A stretch of DNA of 64,000 nucleotides from Niveispirillum cyanobacteriorum (GCF_002868735.1 NZ_CP025611.1:614501-678500); one strand, 5' to 3'. Shown: positions 24,650-35,968, numbered from the stretch's first letter. The notes: generated by a model not told the origin, from the sequence alone. Made by a program: numbers and translations.

Positions 24650-25636
24650 ATGAATCCAACTTCTGTCCTCATTGCTAAACCGCGCCCAGTCCTCATCATT
24701 GGCGGCCCCACTGCTTCGGGAAAGTCCGGGCTCGCTCTGGCCTGGGCAAAGCGGGTCGGCGGGGTTGTCATCAATGCCGATAGCATGCAGGTCTATGCCG
24801 ACCTGCGTGTGGTCACCGCCCGTCCCTCAGAGACGGACGAGGCGGAGGCCTCACATATATTATATGGTATCGTGCCCGCCTCGGTGCGGATGAGTGCCGC
24901 GCGTTGGCGGGAACTGGCGCTGGCGGAGATTGACCGAGCGCACGGGCAGGGGCGCCTGCCCATCGTGGTGGGCGGTACCGGGCTCTACCTGCGCTCCCTG
25001 ATGCAGGGCCTCTCCGATATTCCCGACATCCCGGCGGACATCCGTCATGCCGCGATGGACTTGCAGGCGGAGATCGGCAGCCCCGCCCTGCATGCCCGTC
25101 TGGCAGCGGTGGATCCGGTAACAGCATCCCGCCTGCACCCAACCGACAGCCAACGCTTGATCCGTGCCTGGGAGGTGATGCAGGCCACGGGCCGTTCGAT
25201 CAGCGACTGGCAGGCGGCCCCGCCGACCGATGTGCCCACACACCTGTCCTTCACGACCCTGGTGGTTGAACCACCCCGCCCGCGCCTTTACGCGCAATGT
25301 GACCAGCGGTTCCGGATCATGCTGGAGCAGGGGGCGGAGGCGGAGGTGGCGGCCTTGATGGCCCAGGGCCTCGATCCCGCCCTGCCGGCCATGAAGGCGC
25401 TGGGCGTGCCGGAGATTGCGGCCATCCTGTCCGGCACGCTGGACCGCGAAACAGCCATCGCCAGGGCGCAGCAGTTGACCCGCAATTATGCCAAGCGGCA
25501 ATTGACATGGTTTCGTAACCAGATGCCTTCCGCAGTGCGGTTGGATTCGACGGAACTTGCATCTGAAGGGGCGTTCGCGAAATTTTATGACCGTATCATG
25601 ACAGGCATGACTAAGATCATTGCCAAAACCGGTTGA
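24650..25636 (+). CDS. miaA: tRNA dimethylallyltransferase
   Basis: 328 residues. Adds a dimethylallyl group to A37 of tRNAs reading U-starting codons. Walker A GGPTASGKSGLALAWA is at the N terminus, followed by the substrate motif NADSMQVYADLRVVTARPS, VGGTGLYLRSLMQGLSDIP, and QLTRNYAKRQLTWFRNQM near the end. All conserved blocks are present and length is normal. The serB...miaA-ilvB order recalls other Rhodospirillales, with the methyltransferase gene inserted. Confidence 0.97.
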   Translation: MNPTSVLIAKPRPVLIIGGPTASGKSGLALAWAKRVGGVVINADSMQVYADLRVVTARPSETDEAEASHILYGIVPASVRMSAARWRELALAEIDRAHGQGRLPIVVGGTGLYLRSLMQGLSDIPDIPADIRHAAMDLQAEIGSPALHARLAAVDPVTASRLHPTDSQRLIRAWEVMQATGRSISDWQAAPPTDVPTHLSFTTLVVEPPRPRLYAQCDQRFRIMLEQGAEAEVAALMAQGLDPALPAMKALGVPEIAAILSGTLDRETAIARAQQLTRNYAKRQLTWFRNQMPSAVRLDSTELASEGAFAKFYDRIMTGMTKIIAKTG

Positions 25637-25736
25637 CCATCTTTCCGGTTCCGTCTAGGGTGCCGCCACGTCGCCTTTCGCCCCTGCGAGATGCGGCGTT
25701 TTTCAACCCTGTTGGAACTGTTTGAAAGCGTCTGCC

Positions 25737-27503
25737 ATGTCTTCGGGAACCATCCTCTCCGGTGCGGAAATCGTCATCAAGGCCCTGCGGGACCAAGGTG
25801 TAGATACGATCTTCGGCTATCCGGGCGGGGCGGTACTACCCATCTATGATGCGCTGTTCAAGCAGAACCAGATCAAGCACATCCTGGTCCGCCACGAACA
25901 GGCTGCCGTCCATGCCGCAGAGGGCTATGCCCGTTCGTCCGGCAAGGTCGGTGTCGTTCTGGTCACGTCGGGCCCCGGTGCCACCAATGCCGTTACCGGT
26001 CTGGTTGATGCGCTGATGGACAGCATTCCCATCGTCTGCCTGACGGGACAGGTGCCGACGCACCTGATCGGCAATGACGCGTTCCAGGAATGCGACACGA
26101 CCGGCATTACCCGGCCCGCGACCAAGCACAATTACCTGGTCAAGGACGTCAACAATCTGGCCCGTACGCTGCACGAGGCGTTCTATGTGGCTAAGAATGG
26201 CCGTCCCGGCCCCGTCGTCATCGACATCCCCAAGGATGTGCAGTTTGCCGACGGCGTCTATCGCACGCCGGGCGAAAGCCAGCCTAAGTCATACCGTCCG
26301 CAGGTGAAACCCGACCTCAACAAGGTTGAGGAAGCGGTGGAGATGCTGGCCAATGCCAAGCGTCCCATCTTCTATGTCGGCGGCGGTGTCATCAATGCCG
26401 GCCCGGTCGCCAGCCAACTGCTGACGCAGCTGGTCCGCATGACCGGCTATCCCTGCACCACCACGCTGATGGGTTTGGGTGCCTATCCGGCCCATGATCA
26501 GCAGTGGCTGGGCATGCTGGGCATGCACGGCACCTACGAGGCCAATCTGGCCATGCATGGCTGCGACCTGATGGTCTGCGTCGGCGCCCGCTTTGACGAC
26601 CGCGTCACCGGCAAGGTCAGCGAATTCAGCCCGAATTCGAAAAAAATCCATATCGATATCGACCCGTCGAACATCAACAAGAATGTTCGCGTCGATCTGC
26701 CCATCGTCGGCGACGCGGCCTATGTCCTGGAAGACATGATCCGCATCTGGAAGGCCCGCAACAAGCGTGCCGATCAGGCTGCGTTGAAGTCCTGGTGGGA
26801 CCAGATTGCCGTCTGGCGGTCCAAGGACTGCCTGAAGTACGAGAAGACCGACAAGGTCATCAAGCCGCAATACGCGCTGGAGCGTCTGCGCGCCGCCGTG
26901 GCCGGTCGCGACGATGTGTTCATCTCCACCGAGGTGGGCCAGCATCAGATGTGGGCGGCCCAGTTCCTGCCCTTCAACAAGCCCAACCGCTGGCTGACCT
27001 CGGGCGGCCTGGGCACCATGGGCTACGGCCTTCCCGCCGCCATCGGTGCACAGATCGCCAATCCCGGCGCGCTCTGCATTGACGTCGCCGGCGAAGCGTC
27101 GATCCAGATGAATATCCAGGAAATGTCGACGGCCCTGCAATATCGCCTGCCGGTCAAGGTCTTCATCCTGAACAATCAATGGATGGGCATGGTCCGGCAG
27201 TGGCAGGAACTGCTGCACGGCTCACGTTATTCCGAAAGCTATTCGGAGGCTTTGCCAGACTTCGTGAAGCTGGCCGATGCGTTCGGCGGTGTTGGTCTGC
27301 GCGCCACCAAAGTGTCGGAAGTGGACGATGTCATTGCCGAGATGATCGCCATTCCGCGCCCGGTCATCGTCGATATGTGCGTGGACCAGAAGGAAAACTG
27401 TTTCCCCATGATCCCCGGTGGCAAGGCGCATAATGAAATGCTGCTGGGTCCGGCGGACAAGGTTTCTGAAGCCACGCCGGAGGAGGGGATGGTGCTGGTG
27501 TAA
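25737..27503 (+). CDS. ilvB: Acetolactate synthase large subunit
   Basis: 588 residues. Thiamine-diphosphate enzyme joining two pyruvates to 2-acetolactate, or pyruvate with 2-oxobutyrate, first common step of valine, leucine and isoleucine synthesis. Visible: FGYPGGAVLPIYDAL, catalytic Glu in LVRHEQAAVHAAEGYAR, FAD/middle domain, and the ThDP motif in DVAGEASIQMNIQEM ending LNNQWMGMVRQWQEL. The usual GDGSFQMN is GEASIQMN here. ATG 25737 is chosen; a TTG at 25722 is in frame. First gene of ilvB-ilvN-ilvC; the ~100-bp leader has no obvious peptide rich in branched-chain codons. Confidence 0.97.
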   Translation: MSSGTILSGAEIVIKALRDQGVDTIFGYPGGAVLPIYDALFKQNQIKHILVRHEQAAVHAAEGYARSSGKVGVVLVTSGPGATNAVTGLVDALMDSIPIVCLTGQVPTHLIGNDAFQECDTTGITRPATKHNYLVKDVNNLARTLHEAFYVAKNGRPGPVVIDIPKDVQFADGVYRTPGESQPKSYRPQVKPDLNKVEEAVEMLANAKRPIFYVGGGVINAGPVASQLLTQLVRMTGYPCTTTLMGLGAYPAHDQQWLGMLGMHGTYEANLAMHGCDLMVCVGARFDDRVTGKVSEFSPNSKKIHIDIDPSNINKNVRVDLPIVGDAAYVLEDMIRIWKARNKRADQAALKSWWDQIAVWRSKDCLKYEKTDKVIKPQYALERLRAAVAGRDDVFISTEVGQHQMWAAQFLPFNKPNRWLTSGGLGTMGYGLPAAIGAQIANPGALCIDVAGEASIQMNIQEMSTALQYRLPVKVFILNNQWMGMVRQWQELLHGSRYSESYSEALPDFVKLADAFGGVGLRATKVSEVDDVIAEMIAIPRPVIVDMCVDQKENCFPMIPGGKAHNEMLLGPADKVSEATPEEGMVLV

Positions 27504-27560
27504 GCCAGCCATCCCAGCCCCTTCGCCCGATAAAGACCAGAATTCCCGGAGCCTCGCCCC

Positions 27561-29178
<1,618 letters not shown>

Positions 29179-29245
29179 GCCAGTTACCGAAGGGAAGCCA
29201 AGCCGCTGGATGGCGGCGCCCGGCGCCTGAGGGAACAGTAAGAAA

Positions 29246-29280
29246 CCGCCCGGCAGGGAGACCTGCCGGGCGGCTTCTGT
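29246..29280 (+). terminator. Terminator after ilvC
   Basis: Twelve-bp perfect stem CCGCCCGGCAGG (29246-29257) with CCTGCCGGGCGG (29262-29273), a 4-nt loop, then CTTCTGTTTT. Confidence 0.85.
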
Positions 29281-29381
29281 TTTGGCGACTATCACTAAAG
29301 ATACAATTTTATCGACTTGCCCGTATCACGCGAGTGTCTTACCCTTTGGGTGGATCAAAATGATCGCCTTTGGGGGAGCCC

Positions 29382-30275
29382 ATGATCTCGCTAAACGCGA
29401 GTCCGCTCTTCAGCGCCACGAACTCCATGGCGATGAAGACGGCTATCGACCGCCATGTCGATAAGGCGGTCGAAGAACGATTCAAAAAGGCCGATGCCCA
29501 GCAATATCAGGGCCGGTCACAGCAAGACATATATAAACGCCTGATGGAAATCGGCCTTACCGGTGGCGGGTTCGAGGAAGCCGCCAAAAGCGCTGCGCGT
29601 GTCGAGGAACTGGGCAAATACATGGATCAGGCCCGGTCGGAGATCGACCGTAAGGCCGCCAATGAGAAACTGACCCAGTCCAAACGCCGCATGGGCGAAC
29701 TGGAGCAGGAGGCGCGTCAGGCCGCCGCGCGCGGCGATGCCCGCAAGCTGGCGCAGATCGCCCGTGAAGCCACCGGCATGACCCGCAAACTGGCGGAAGA
29801 GGCAAGAGGTTTGGTAGAGGGACGGAATGTCGATCCCGCTGAACGCGCCGCCGCCATCGCGCGCGGTGAACCCGATCCTGCCACGCCTGCGGAGCCGCAG
29901 CCCGGTATGACGGCGGGTGGCGTTCCCGTTTCTTACGCCCGCGCCTATGTGCAGGAAGTGCGCGACATTGCGGGCCGCGCCCGCACCTTGCTGACCCAGG
30001 CCGAAGCCAACAAGGGTAATACCCTGTGGATGAGCGAGGAGGAGAAGCAGAAGTTCGAAGAGAGCCTGAAGGCGTCCCGCGACGATCTGGCGGCGGCGGG
30101 CGAAACCCTGGAACGGCTGAACGGTACTCTGGAAACCATCGATCCCGGCGGGGCGGCGGACGCCGCCAGTACCACGGCTGGAACGGTGATGGATGTCACC
30201 TACACCAGCACCTATACCGAGACGCTGACCATCGCCATCCAGACTACGGAATCGTTCGTGTCGATCACGGCGTGA
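29382..30275 (+). CDS. Unknown coiled-coil protein
   Basis: 297 residues, not recognised. No signal peptide or membrane helix. Residues ~20-160 are highly charged and helical (EERFKKADAQQYQ, QARSEIDRKAANEKLTQSKR, ARQAAARGDARKLAQIAREA), consistent with a long coiled coil. A short Pro-rich linker (EPDPATPAEPQPG) leads to a second helical segment (EEKQKFEESLKASRDDL). The C terminus turns Thr-rich and beta-like (VMDVTYTSTYTETLTIAIQT). ATG 29382 has GGGGGAG at good distance. Its stop abuts that of alr in the shared sequence TGATCA. A structural or motility-associated role is possible but unsupported. Confidence 0.75.
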   Translation: MISLNASPLFSATNSMAMKTAIDRHVDKAVEERFKKADAQQYQGRSQQDIYKRLMEIGLTGGGFEEAAKSAARVEELGKYMDQARSEIDRKAANEKLTQSKRRMGELEQEARQAAARGDARKLAQIAREATGMTRKLAEEARGLVEGRNVDPAERAAAIARGEPDPATPAEPQPGMTAGGVPVSYARAYVQEVRDIAGRARTLLTQAEANKGNTLWMSEEEKQKFEESLKASRDDLAAAGETLERLNGTLETIDPGGAADAASTTAGTVMDVTYTSTYTETLTIAIQTTESFVSITA

Positions 30276-31409
30276 TCAGCCGTTGATGTAAATTCGGTGA
30301 TACCGCGCCCCTAATCGCGTCAGCACCTCATACCCGATGGTACCGGCCTCTTTGGCGACCTGATCGACATCGCGGTGCGGGCCGATAATGTCGGCCCAGC
30401 CACCGACCTGAAGCAGATGATCCGGCACGCCGGTGACATCGGCGGTCAGCAGGTCCATCGATACCCGCCCGATCAGGGGGGCGGCGTGGCCCGCCACCAT
30501 CGCCACACCCTTTCCAGCGAGCGACCAGGGATAGCCATCGGCATAGCCCATGCCCAGGGCCGCCACCCTTCCTGGCGCCGCCACGCGGTGTGTCGCGTCA
30601 TATCCGACCGTGTCGGGCGGGGCGACATCGCGGATTTGCAGGATACGGGCCAGCAGCCGGATGACGGGCCGCATCGGATTGGGTGCCCAAGGGGCGGGGT
30701 TGGGGCCGTAAAGCCCGATACCGGGTCGCACCAGATCGAAATGATAATCGGTCCCGTGGAAGATACCGGCAGAGTTCGACAGACTGACCGGCGCATTGGG
30801 CAGCCGGGCCAATGCCGCCCGTACCCGCCGCAACTGTTCCACCGTGAAGGGATTGGTCGGATCATCGGCGCAGGCCAGATGGCTCATCCAGGCCTGTAAA
30901 TCGATGCCATCCAGCAGTCCGGCTGGATCATTGCATAATCGATCCAATTCAGCAGGTGGGAGGCCCAACCGGTTCATTCCGGTATCGATATGAATAAGGG
31001 CGGGCAGTTTGCGCCCCAGCTTGCGGGCATAGGCACCCCAGCGTTCAACCTCGCACAGGCTGCTGAGCACCGGCACCAGACCGCGCGCCGACAGCTCTGC
31101 CTCCGTCCCGGCAGGTACACCATGCAGTACCAGGGTGCGGGACTGGGGCAGGGCCGTCTTCACCCGCACACCGGCCTCGATATCGGCCACGAAGAAGGAA
31201 CGGGCACCCGACTGCCACAGGGCCGTGGCAACGGCCACATCCCCCAAGCCATAACCATTGGCCTTGACCACGGCGGCGCACTCGGCCCCCGGTGCCCGAT
31301 CCGCCATGTCGCGCCAATTGGCGACCAGGGCCGCCAGATCGATGACCAGCACGGCGCCAACGCGGGCCGCATCGGGGCTGTTCAACAGCCCCGCCAGATC
31401 ACTCGTCAT
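30276..31409 (-). CDS. alr: Alanine racemase
   Basis: 377 residues from ATG 31409 (382 if ATG 31424 is used). PLP enzyme interconverting L- and D-alanine for peptidoglycan. PLP lysine in AAVVKANGYGLGDVAV; substrate and PLP residues in HIDTGMNRLGL, SLSNSAGIF and DLVRPGIGLYG; the second catalytic base Tyr lies in DTVGYDATHRV. Overlaps the dnaB stop by 11 bp, so the two are translationally coupled, an order common in alphaproteobacteria. Confidence 0.97.
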   Translation of the reverse strand: MTSDLAGLLNSPDAARVGAVLVIDLAALVANWRDMADRAPGAECAAVVKANGYGLGDVAVATALWQSGARSFFVADIEAGVRVKTALPQSRTLVLHGVPAGTEAELSARGLVPVLSSLCEVERWGAYARKLGRKLPALIHIDTGMNRLGLPPAELDRLCNDPAGLLDGIDLQAWMSHLACADDPTNPFTVEQLRRVRAALARLPNAPVSLSNSAGIFHGTDYHFDLVRPGIGLYGPNPAPWAPNPMRPVIRLLARILQIRDVAPPDTVGYDATHRVAAPGRVAALGMGYADGYPWSLAGKGVAMVAGHAAPLIGRVSMDLLTADVTGVPDHLLQVGGWADIIGPHRDVDQVAKEAGTIGYEVLTRLGARYHRIYING

Positions 31410-32904
31410 ACGATCCGCCGCCATGCTGCGTGTCGAGATCGCCGAAGCGGGTGTAATTGCCGTCGAAATACAGGCGCACGGTGCCGACGGGGCCGTGACG
31501 CTGCTTGCCGATGATCACATCGGCGGTGTTATGGACCTGGGCCAGCCGGTCCTGCCACTGCGCATAGCGGTCGTTGTATTTGTCTTCCGACTCGTCGGGG
31601 CGGCGGCCAGGCTCCGCACGCTCAAGATAGTACTGTTCACGGAACACGAACATCACGACGTCGGCGTCCTGCTCGATGGAGCCGGATTCGCGCAGGTCCG
31701 AAAGCTGCGGCCGCTTATCCTCGCGGCTTTCCACCGAACGTGAAAGCTGTGAAAGGGCGATCACGGGCAGGTCCAGTTCCTTGGCGATGGCCTTCAGACC
31801 GCGCGTGATCTCAGAAATTTCCTGCACGCGGTTTTGCTCGCCCCGGTTCGACCCGCCGCCGCGCAGAAGCTGCAAATAGTCGACGACAATCAGGCCCAGC
31901 CCGTGTGTGCGCTTCAACCGGCGGGCGCGGGTGCGGACAGCGGTGATGGTCAGCGCCGGTGTGTCATCCACGAAGAAAGGCACGCGGGCCAGATACTGGC
32001 TGGCCTCCACGAATTTCGGGAAATCGGTGGCCGTAATTTCACCGCGGCGGATCTTGTCGCCCGACACCTCCGCCTGATCGGCAAGGATACGTAGGGCCAA
32101 CTGTTCGGCGGACATTTCTAGGGAGAAGAAACCGACCGGCGCCCCTTCCTTGCCGCCCGACAGCATATAGGCCTTAGCGGCATTGAAGGCGATGTTGGTG
32201 GCCAGTGCCGTCTTACCCATGGAGGGGCGTCCGGCTAGGATCAACAGATCGCTGGGATGCAACCCGCCCAGCTTGGCGTCCAGATCGCGCAGGCCCGAGG
32301 TGACGCCCGTGACATGGCTGGATCGGCGGAAAGCGGCCTCGGCACTGGCGATGGCGGCGGTCAGCGCCCGGTCAAAGGGGATGAAATCGCCCTTGATGTC
32401 GCCGGTTGCCGCCAGTTCGAACAGCTTCTTTTCGGCATCCTCGATCTGGTCATTGGCCGCGATGTCGATATCGTGCTTGTAGGCCTGATTGACCATATCC
32501 TCGCCGACTTCGATCAACTGCCGGCGCAGGAAGGCGTCGTGGATAACCCGCCCGTAATCCTCCAGATTATGGACGGTGACGATGGCGGCAGCCAGGCGCG
32601 CCAGATATTCCGGCCCGCCAATTTCCGACAGGTCGCGGTCCTGCTCGAAATAGGCTTTCAGAGTGATCGGGTTCGCCACCTGGCCCCGGTCGATCATCTT
32701 CAGGACGGCCTGATAGATCTTCTGGTTGGCCGGGTCGAAGAAATGTTCGGGCCGCAGGAATTCGCCAACCTTTTCAAAGGCCTTGTTGTTCACAAGGATG
32801 GCGCCCAACACCGTTTGCTCCGCCTCCTCATTGTGCGGCGGCGTGCGGTATGAAACGGGGGCGGCACCGGCAAAGCCGGACGGGTCGATCAGCTTGGTAT
32901 CCAT
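31399..32904 (-). CDS. dnaB: Replicative DNA helicase
   Basis: 501 residues. Hexameric 5'-3' helicase of the replisome. The N-terminal primase-interacting domain begins RTPPHNEEAEQTVLGAILVN; the RecA-like domain has Walker A LAGRPSMGKTALATNIA, Walker B LIVVDYLQLLRG, and PVIALSQLSRSVESREDKRP with the arginine finger region. C terminus KQRHGPVGTVRLYFDGNYTR. No intein. Two DnaA-box-like sites lie upstream at 32986-33005. Confidence 0.98.
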   Translation of the reverse strand: MDTKLIDPSGFAGAAPVSYRTPPHNEEAEQTVLGAILVNNKAFEKVGEFLRPEHFFDPANQKIYQAVLKMIDRGQVANPITLKAYFEQDRDLSEIGGPEYLARLAAAIVTVHNLEDYGRVIHDAFLRRQLIEVGEDMVNQAYKHDIDIAANDQIEDAEKKLFELAATGDIKGDFIPFDRALTAAIASAEAAFRRSSHVTGVTSGLRDLDAKLGGLHPSDLLILAGRPSMGKTALATNIAFNAAKAYMLSGGKEGAPVGFFSLEMSAEQLALRILADQAEVSGDKIRRGEITATDFPKFVEASQYLARVPFFVDDTPALTITAVRTRARRLKRTHGLGLIVVDYLQLLRGGGSNRGEQNRVQEISEITRGLKAIAKELDLPVIALSQLSRSVESREDKRPQLSDLRESGSIEQDADVVMFVFREQYYLERAEPGRRPDESEDKYNDRYAQWQDRLAQVHNTADVIIGKQRHGPVGTVRLYFDGNYTRFGDLDTQHGGGSYDE

Positions 32905-32985
32905 GGCGGCGGCATTCTAGCGACCCGCTTCGCCGACGTCACCTGATCAGGCGGGTACGGGTCCAGAATGGCAGGGGATGAAACC

Positions 32986-33005
32986 TGTGGATAAGCTGTG
33001 GGTAT
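32986..33005. promoter_or_regulatory. DnaA-box pair upstream of dnaB
   Basis: TGTGGATAA (32986-32994) is a perfect consensus DnaA box. TGTGGGTAT (32997-33005) matches 7 of 9 and lies one helical turn away on the same strand. The pair sits about 85 bp upstream of the dnaB start. Confidence 0.4.
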
Positions 33006-33007
33006 CT

Positions 33008-33955
33008 TCAGCGCGGGCCGGAGAGCAGCCGGGCCGCATGATCGCGCACGGTCGCCGTCCACATAGCTAATCGCCGATCCTCAACGTCGTTCAGGTCCTG
33101 GCGCTTGAAATATTCGGCTTCAATCGCCCCCTCGGGGTGGCGACTGCCCAGCGTTGCGTTGCCCTTGGCGCGCTTACGCTCAAACTCGGCCCGGGACTTT
33201 ACTGAATAGTGGTTTAGCTGACTGTACCGATGGGAGATCGGGTCGTTGAAGGCCAAGTGCCGGGGAGTGAATGCTGTCCCGCAATCATTCACGTAGCTGT
33301 ACCCAGGCCGTAACAGTCCAGCGTGAACGGCCATCCTGTCCAGGGCGACCGGGCGTGCCAAGGTCTTGATATGGGCATGACCGGGAAACGCTGCTTCTGC
33401 GCAGCGGGTAAACCGTTCAACCACCAGCCGTCCATCCGGTTCAAGCTGCCCCGCTGACCCGAAATAGCGCCAGTGGAGACCGATGGCCCCGATATCCGGC
33501 CTGGGGAAGCGATCCAGAAACCGGGTGAGGTGACCATCTTCGGGCAGCAGCAGGAATTCATCGGCATCGATGAACAGCATCCAGGCCGCCCGGTCACCAA
33601 ACCGGGATAAGGCGTCATTATAGGCGCTGATTTGGGGGCCGAGCGCGCCAAGGCTGCCCCATGACGCCGTCCGCGGATCAGGAACCGCATCCAGCAGCCG
33701 CAGCATGCCGCCATAGGTTAGCCACTGAGGCGGCGGACGGTCGGGCCAGTCGATCCGTGTAACGATACCGGCAGCGGCAAACCGGTCCAACAGGGTTGTC
33801 GTACCGTCCGCGCTGCCATTGTCATAGATGACGAAATGGTCGATGCCGATCAGGTGGTGATAGGCGATCCATTCCGCCAGACCTTCTTCTTCGTCGCGGA
33901 CGATGGCGCAGAGATAGAAGGGGCCGATGGCTGATACAGGCGGATTCAACGGCAC
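33008..33955 (-). CDS. Glycosyltransferase family 2/92-like protein
   Basis: 315 residues. N-terminal YLCAIVRDEEEGLAEWIAYH followed by FVIYDNGSADGTTTLLDRF and the DxD-type metal site WMLFIDADEFLLLP, the pattern of PF13704/GT92-like transferases acting on surface polysaccharide. Conserved LNHYSVKSRAEFERKRAKG lies near the C terminus. GTG 33955 is favoured by GGAG 9 nt upstream; a TTG at 33970 is the frame limit. Donor and acceptor sugars are unknown. Soluble, no membrane helix. Confidence 0.87.
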   Translation of the reverse strand: MPLNPPVSAIGPFYLCAIVRDEEEGLAEWIAYHHLIGIDHFVIYDNGSADGTTTLLDRFAAAGIVTRIDWPDRPPPQWLTYGGMLRLLDAVPDPRTASWGSLGALGPQISAYNDALSRFGDRAAWMLFIDADEFLLLPEDGHLTRFLDRFPRPDIGAIGLHWRYFGSAGQLEPDGRLVVERFTRCAEAAFPGHAHIKTLARPVALDRMAVHAGLLRPGYSYVNDCGTAFTPRHLAFNDPISHRYSQLNHYSVKSRAEFERKRAKGNATLGSRHPEGAIEAEYFKRQDLNDVEDRRLAMWTATVRDHAARLLSGPR

Positions 33956-33997
33956 GGAACATTTCTCCAACCGGCATGACGGCCCACCGGCATGCGC

Positions 33998-35233
33998 TCA
34001 GGCCGCCCGTATCTGGTTATGGGCAATCCGCTTTTCATCGACCAGCATGTAATCGCGGGCCAACGGCACGGCACCTATATCGCGGGCCAACTGCATCTGG
34101 AACACCATATGACCCTGGTAACGGAAGGCACATTCCGCCCCCACCAGATAGAATTCCCACATGCGGCAGAAACGCTCATCATACAGCGCCTTTGCCTCAT
34201 CCCGCCGCGCCAGGAACCGTTCACGCCAGTGCCGCAGGGTTTCAGCATAGTGCAGGCGCCAGATTTCCATATCGGTCAACCACAGGCCCGTCCTCTCAAT
34301 TGCGGGCGTCACCTCCGACAGGGCAGGGGAGTAGCCGCCGGGGAAGATATATTTGCGAATCCAGGGATTGGTGGTGCCCGGCCCCTCTGACCGCCCGATG
34401 GCATGCAGCAGGGCCACCCCATCATCGGTTAACAAGTCGCGCACCCGTGTGAAGTAGGTCGAATATTGCGGCACGCCCACATGTTCGAACATGCCGACGC
34501 TGACGATCCGGTCGAACCGCCCCGGCACTTCGCGGTAATCGCACAGCTCAAATCGCACCCGGTCCGACAGGCCCGCCACTTCCGCCCGTGCCCGCGCCAC
34601 TGTCAGTTGTTCCTTGGACAGGGTTATGCCCGTGACCTGTATATCTGCCAGCTTTGCCAGTGTCAGGGCCATACCGCCCCAGCCGCAGCCGATATCCAGA
34701 ACACGAAGGCCGGGCTTCAGCAGTAGTTTAGCCGCGATATGCCGTTTCTTTGCCTCCTGCGCCTGATCCAGGCTCATGCCTGGTCGGGGGAAGTAGGCGC
34801 AGGAATATTGGCGGTCGGCATCCAGGAACAGGTCGTAGAATTGCAGAGATAGATCGTAATGATGGGCCACGTTCCGCCGGGACCGGTCCAACGGGTTGCG
34901 CTGCTGGATGACGCGCTGCACCCCCACCCCGATCCGTTGCGCAAACGCCCCGGCGGGGCCCAGATGGCTGAACCCCGCATTGCGGGTCACCAGATCGATA
35001 AAGTTGTAGAGACTGCCATCCACCATCTGCAGCGTGCCGTCCATATAGGCCTCGCCGGCATAAAGGCCGGGATGCAGACCCAGCTTCCATTCCAGGGCCG
35101 GATCGGTCAGGCGTATCGTGACGGCCCTGACACCGTCTGTTTCCGCACCGAAACGATGGGGCTGGCCGCGCGCGTCGATGACGGTCAGGCTGCCTTGGCG
35201 GATGATGGAGCGAAGAAAACGGAACAACAGCAT
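33998..35233 (-). CDS. cfa: Cyclopropane-fatty-acyl-phospholipid synthase family methyltransferase
   Basis: 411 residues. Transfers a methylene from SAM to unsaturated acyl chains of membrane lipids. The N-terminal lipid-binding region begins MLLFRFLRSIIRQGSLTVID; SAM motif I is VLDIGCGWGGMALTLA, followed by TGITLSKEQLTVARARAE, VSVGMFEHVG and FPGGYSPALSEVTPAIERT, with MEIWRLHYAETLRHWRERFL near the end. Start ATG 35233 is supported by homology; the frame is open to 35479 but that stretch carries the rplI terminator. Confidence 0.93.
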   Translation of the reverse strand: MLLFRFLRSIIRQGSLTVIDARGQPHRFGAETDGVRAVTIRLTDPALEWKLGLHPGLYAGEAYMDGTLQMVDGSLYNFIDLVTRNAGFSHLGPAGAFAQRIGVGVQRVIQQRNPLDRSRRNVAHHYDLSLQFYDLFLDADRQYSCAYFPRPGMSLDQAQEAKKRHIAAKLLLKPGLRVLDIGCGWGGMALTLAKLADIQVTGITLSKEQLTVARARAEVAGLSDRVRFELCDYREVPGRFDRIVSVGMFEHVGVPQYSTYFTRVRDLLTDDGVALLHAIGRSEGPGTTNPWIRKYIFPGGYSPALSEVTPAIERTGLWLTDMEIWRLHYAETLRHWRERFLARRDEAKALYDERFCRMWEFYLVGAECAFRYQGHMVFQMQLARDIGAVPLARDYMLVDEKRIAHNQIRAA

Positions 35234-35303
35234 GTCGGTGCACCCCAAGCCGCTGATACGTCTTGGAAAGGTAGTCACGCCATGCATCGCCGCAAACCTG
35301 GCC

Positions 35304-35340
35304 AAAAGAAAAAGGGCGGTCCCCCGAAAGGAACCGCCCT
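35304..35340 (-). terminator. Terminator after rplI
   Basis: AGGGCGGT (35313-35320 on the plus strand) pairs with ACCGCCCT (35333-35340). On the minus strand a T-rich run follows the stem. Confidence 0.8.
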
Positions 35341-35390
35341 CTATCGCTACCTGGGTGCCGGATGTTTCCATCCGGCGTCCGGGGCCTTGA

Positions 35391-35948
35391 TCAGGCCTCG
35401 GTCTCCTCGGTTGCTTCGGTCTCTTCGACCGTCTCGTCTTCGTCCTCGTCCTGATCGTTACCGACGACCATACCGCCACGGGCGGCCTGGACAGCGGCTT
35501 CGTCGACCGAACGGGCCACGTTCACGGTGACGCTCACGGCCACTTCCGGATGCAGGACAACCTTGACCTTGAACAGGCCCAGGGTCTTGATCGGATCGGC
35601 AATGGCGACCTGAGCGCGAGCGATCGTGGTGCCGGTGGCGGTCACAGCCTCGGCGATATCGCGCGAGGTGACCGAACCGTACAGCACGCCGGACTCGGCG
35701 GCCTGACGAACGACGATGACGGAAACGCCATCGACCTTCTTGGCCACAACCTCGGCTTCCTTCTTCAGTTCCAGATTGCGCGCTTCGATCTGCGCCTTCT
35801 GGCCTTCGAAATAGGCGAGGTTTTCCTTGGTTGCACGGAGGGCCTTCTTCTTCGGCAGCAGGAAGTTACGGGCATAGCCCGGCTTCACCTTGACCACCTG
35901 ACCGAGTTGGCCCAGCTTTTCGACGCGTTCCAGCAGAATGACGTCCAT
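35391..35948 (-). CDS. rplI: 50S ribosomal protein L9
   Basis: 185 residues. [40 protein letters not shown], then the central helix and the C-terminal domain ([17 protein letters not shown]). It adds a ~35-residue acidic tail ([20 protein letters not shown]) beyond the ~150 residues of E. coli L9, as in several alphaproteobacteria. Third gene of rpsF-rpsR-rplI. Confidence 0.98.
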   Translation of the reverse strand: MDVILLERVEKLGQLGQVVKVKPGYARNFLLPKKKALRATKENLAYFEGQKAQIEARNLELKKEAEVVAKKVDGVSVIVVRQAAESGVLYGSVTSRDIAEAVTATGTTIARAQVAIADPIKTLGLFKVKVVLHPEVAVSVTVNVARSVDEAAVQAARGGMVVGNDQDEDEDETVEETEATEETEA

Positions 35949-35968
35949 TGTCTTTGCTCCTGGTTCGC

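Noticed and set aside
25637..25736. Attenuator or leader peptide before ilvB
   Set aside because: No short frame rich in Leu/Val/Ile codons and no clear competing stems; only a weak GCCGC/GCGGC pairing with a long loop.
30270..30278. Special meaning of the abutting stop codons TGATCA
   Set aside because: Two convergent genes ending in TGA on both strands produce this palindrome by chance often enough.
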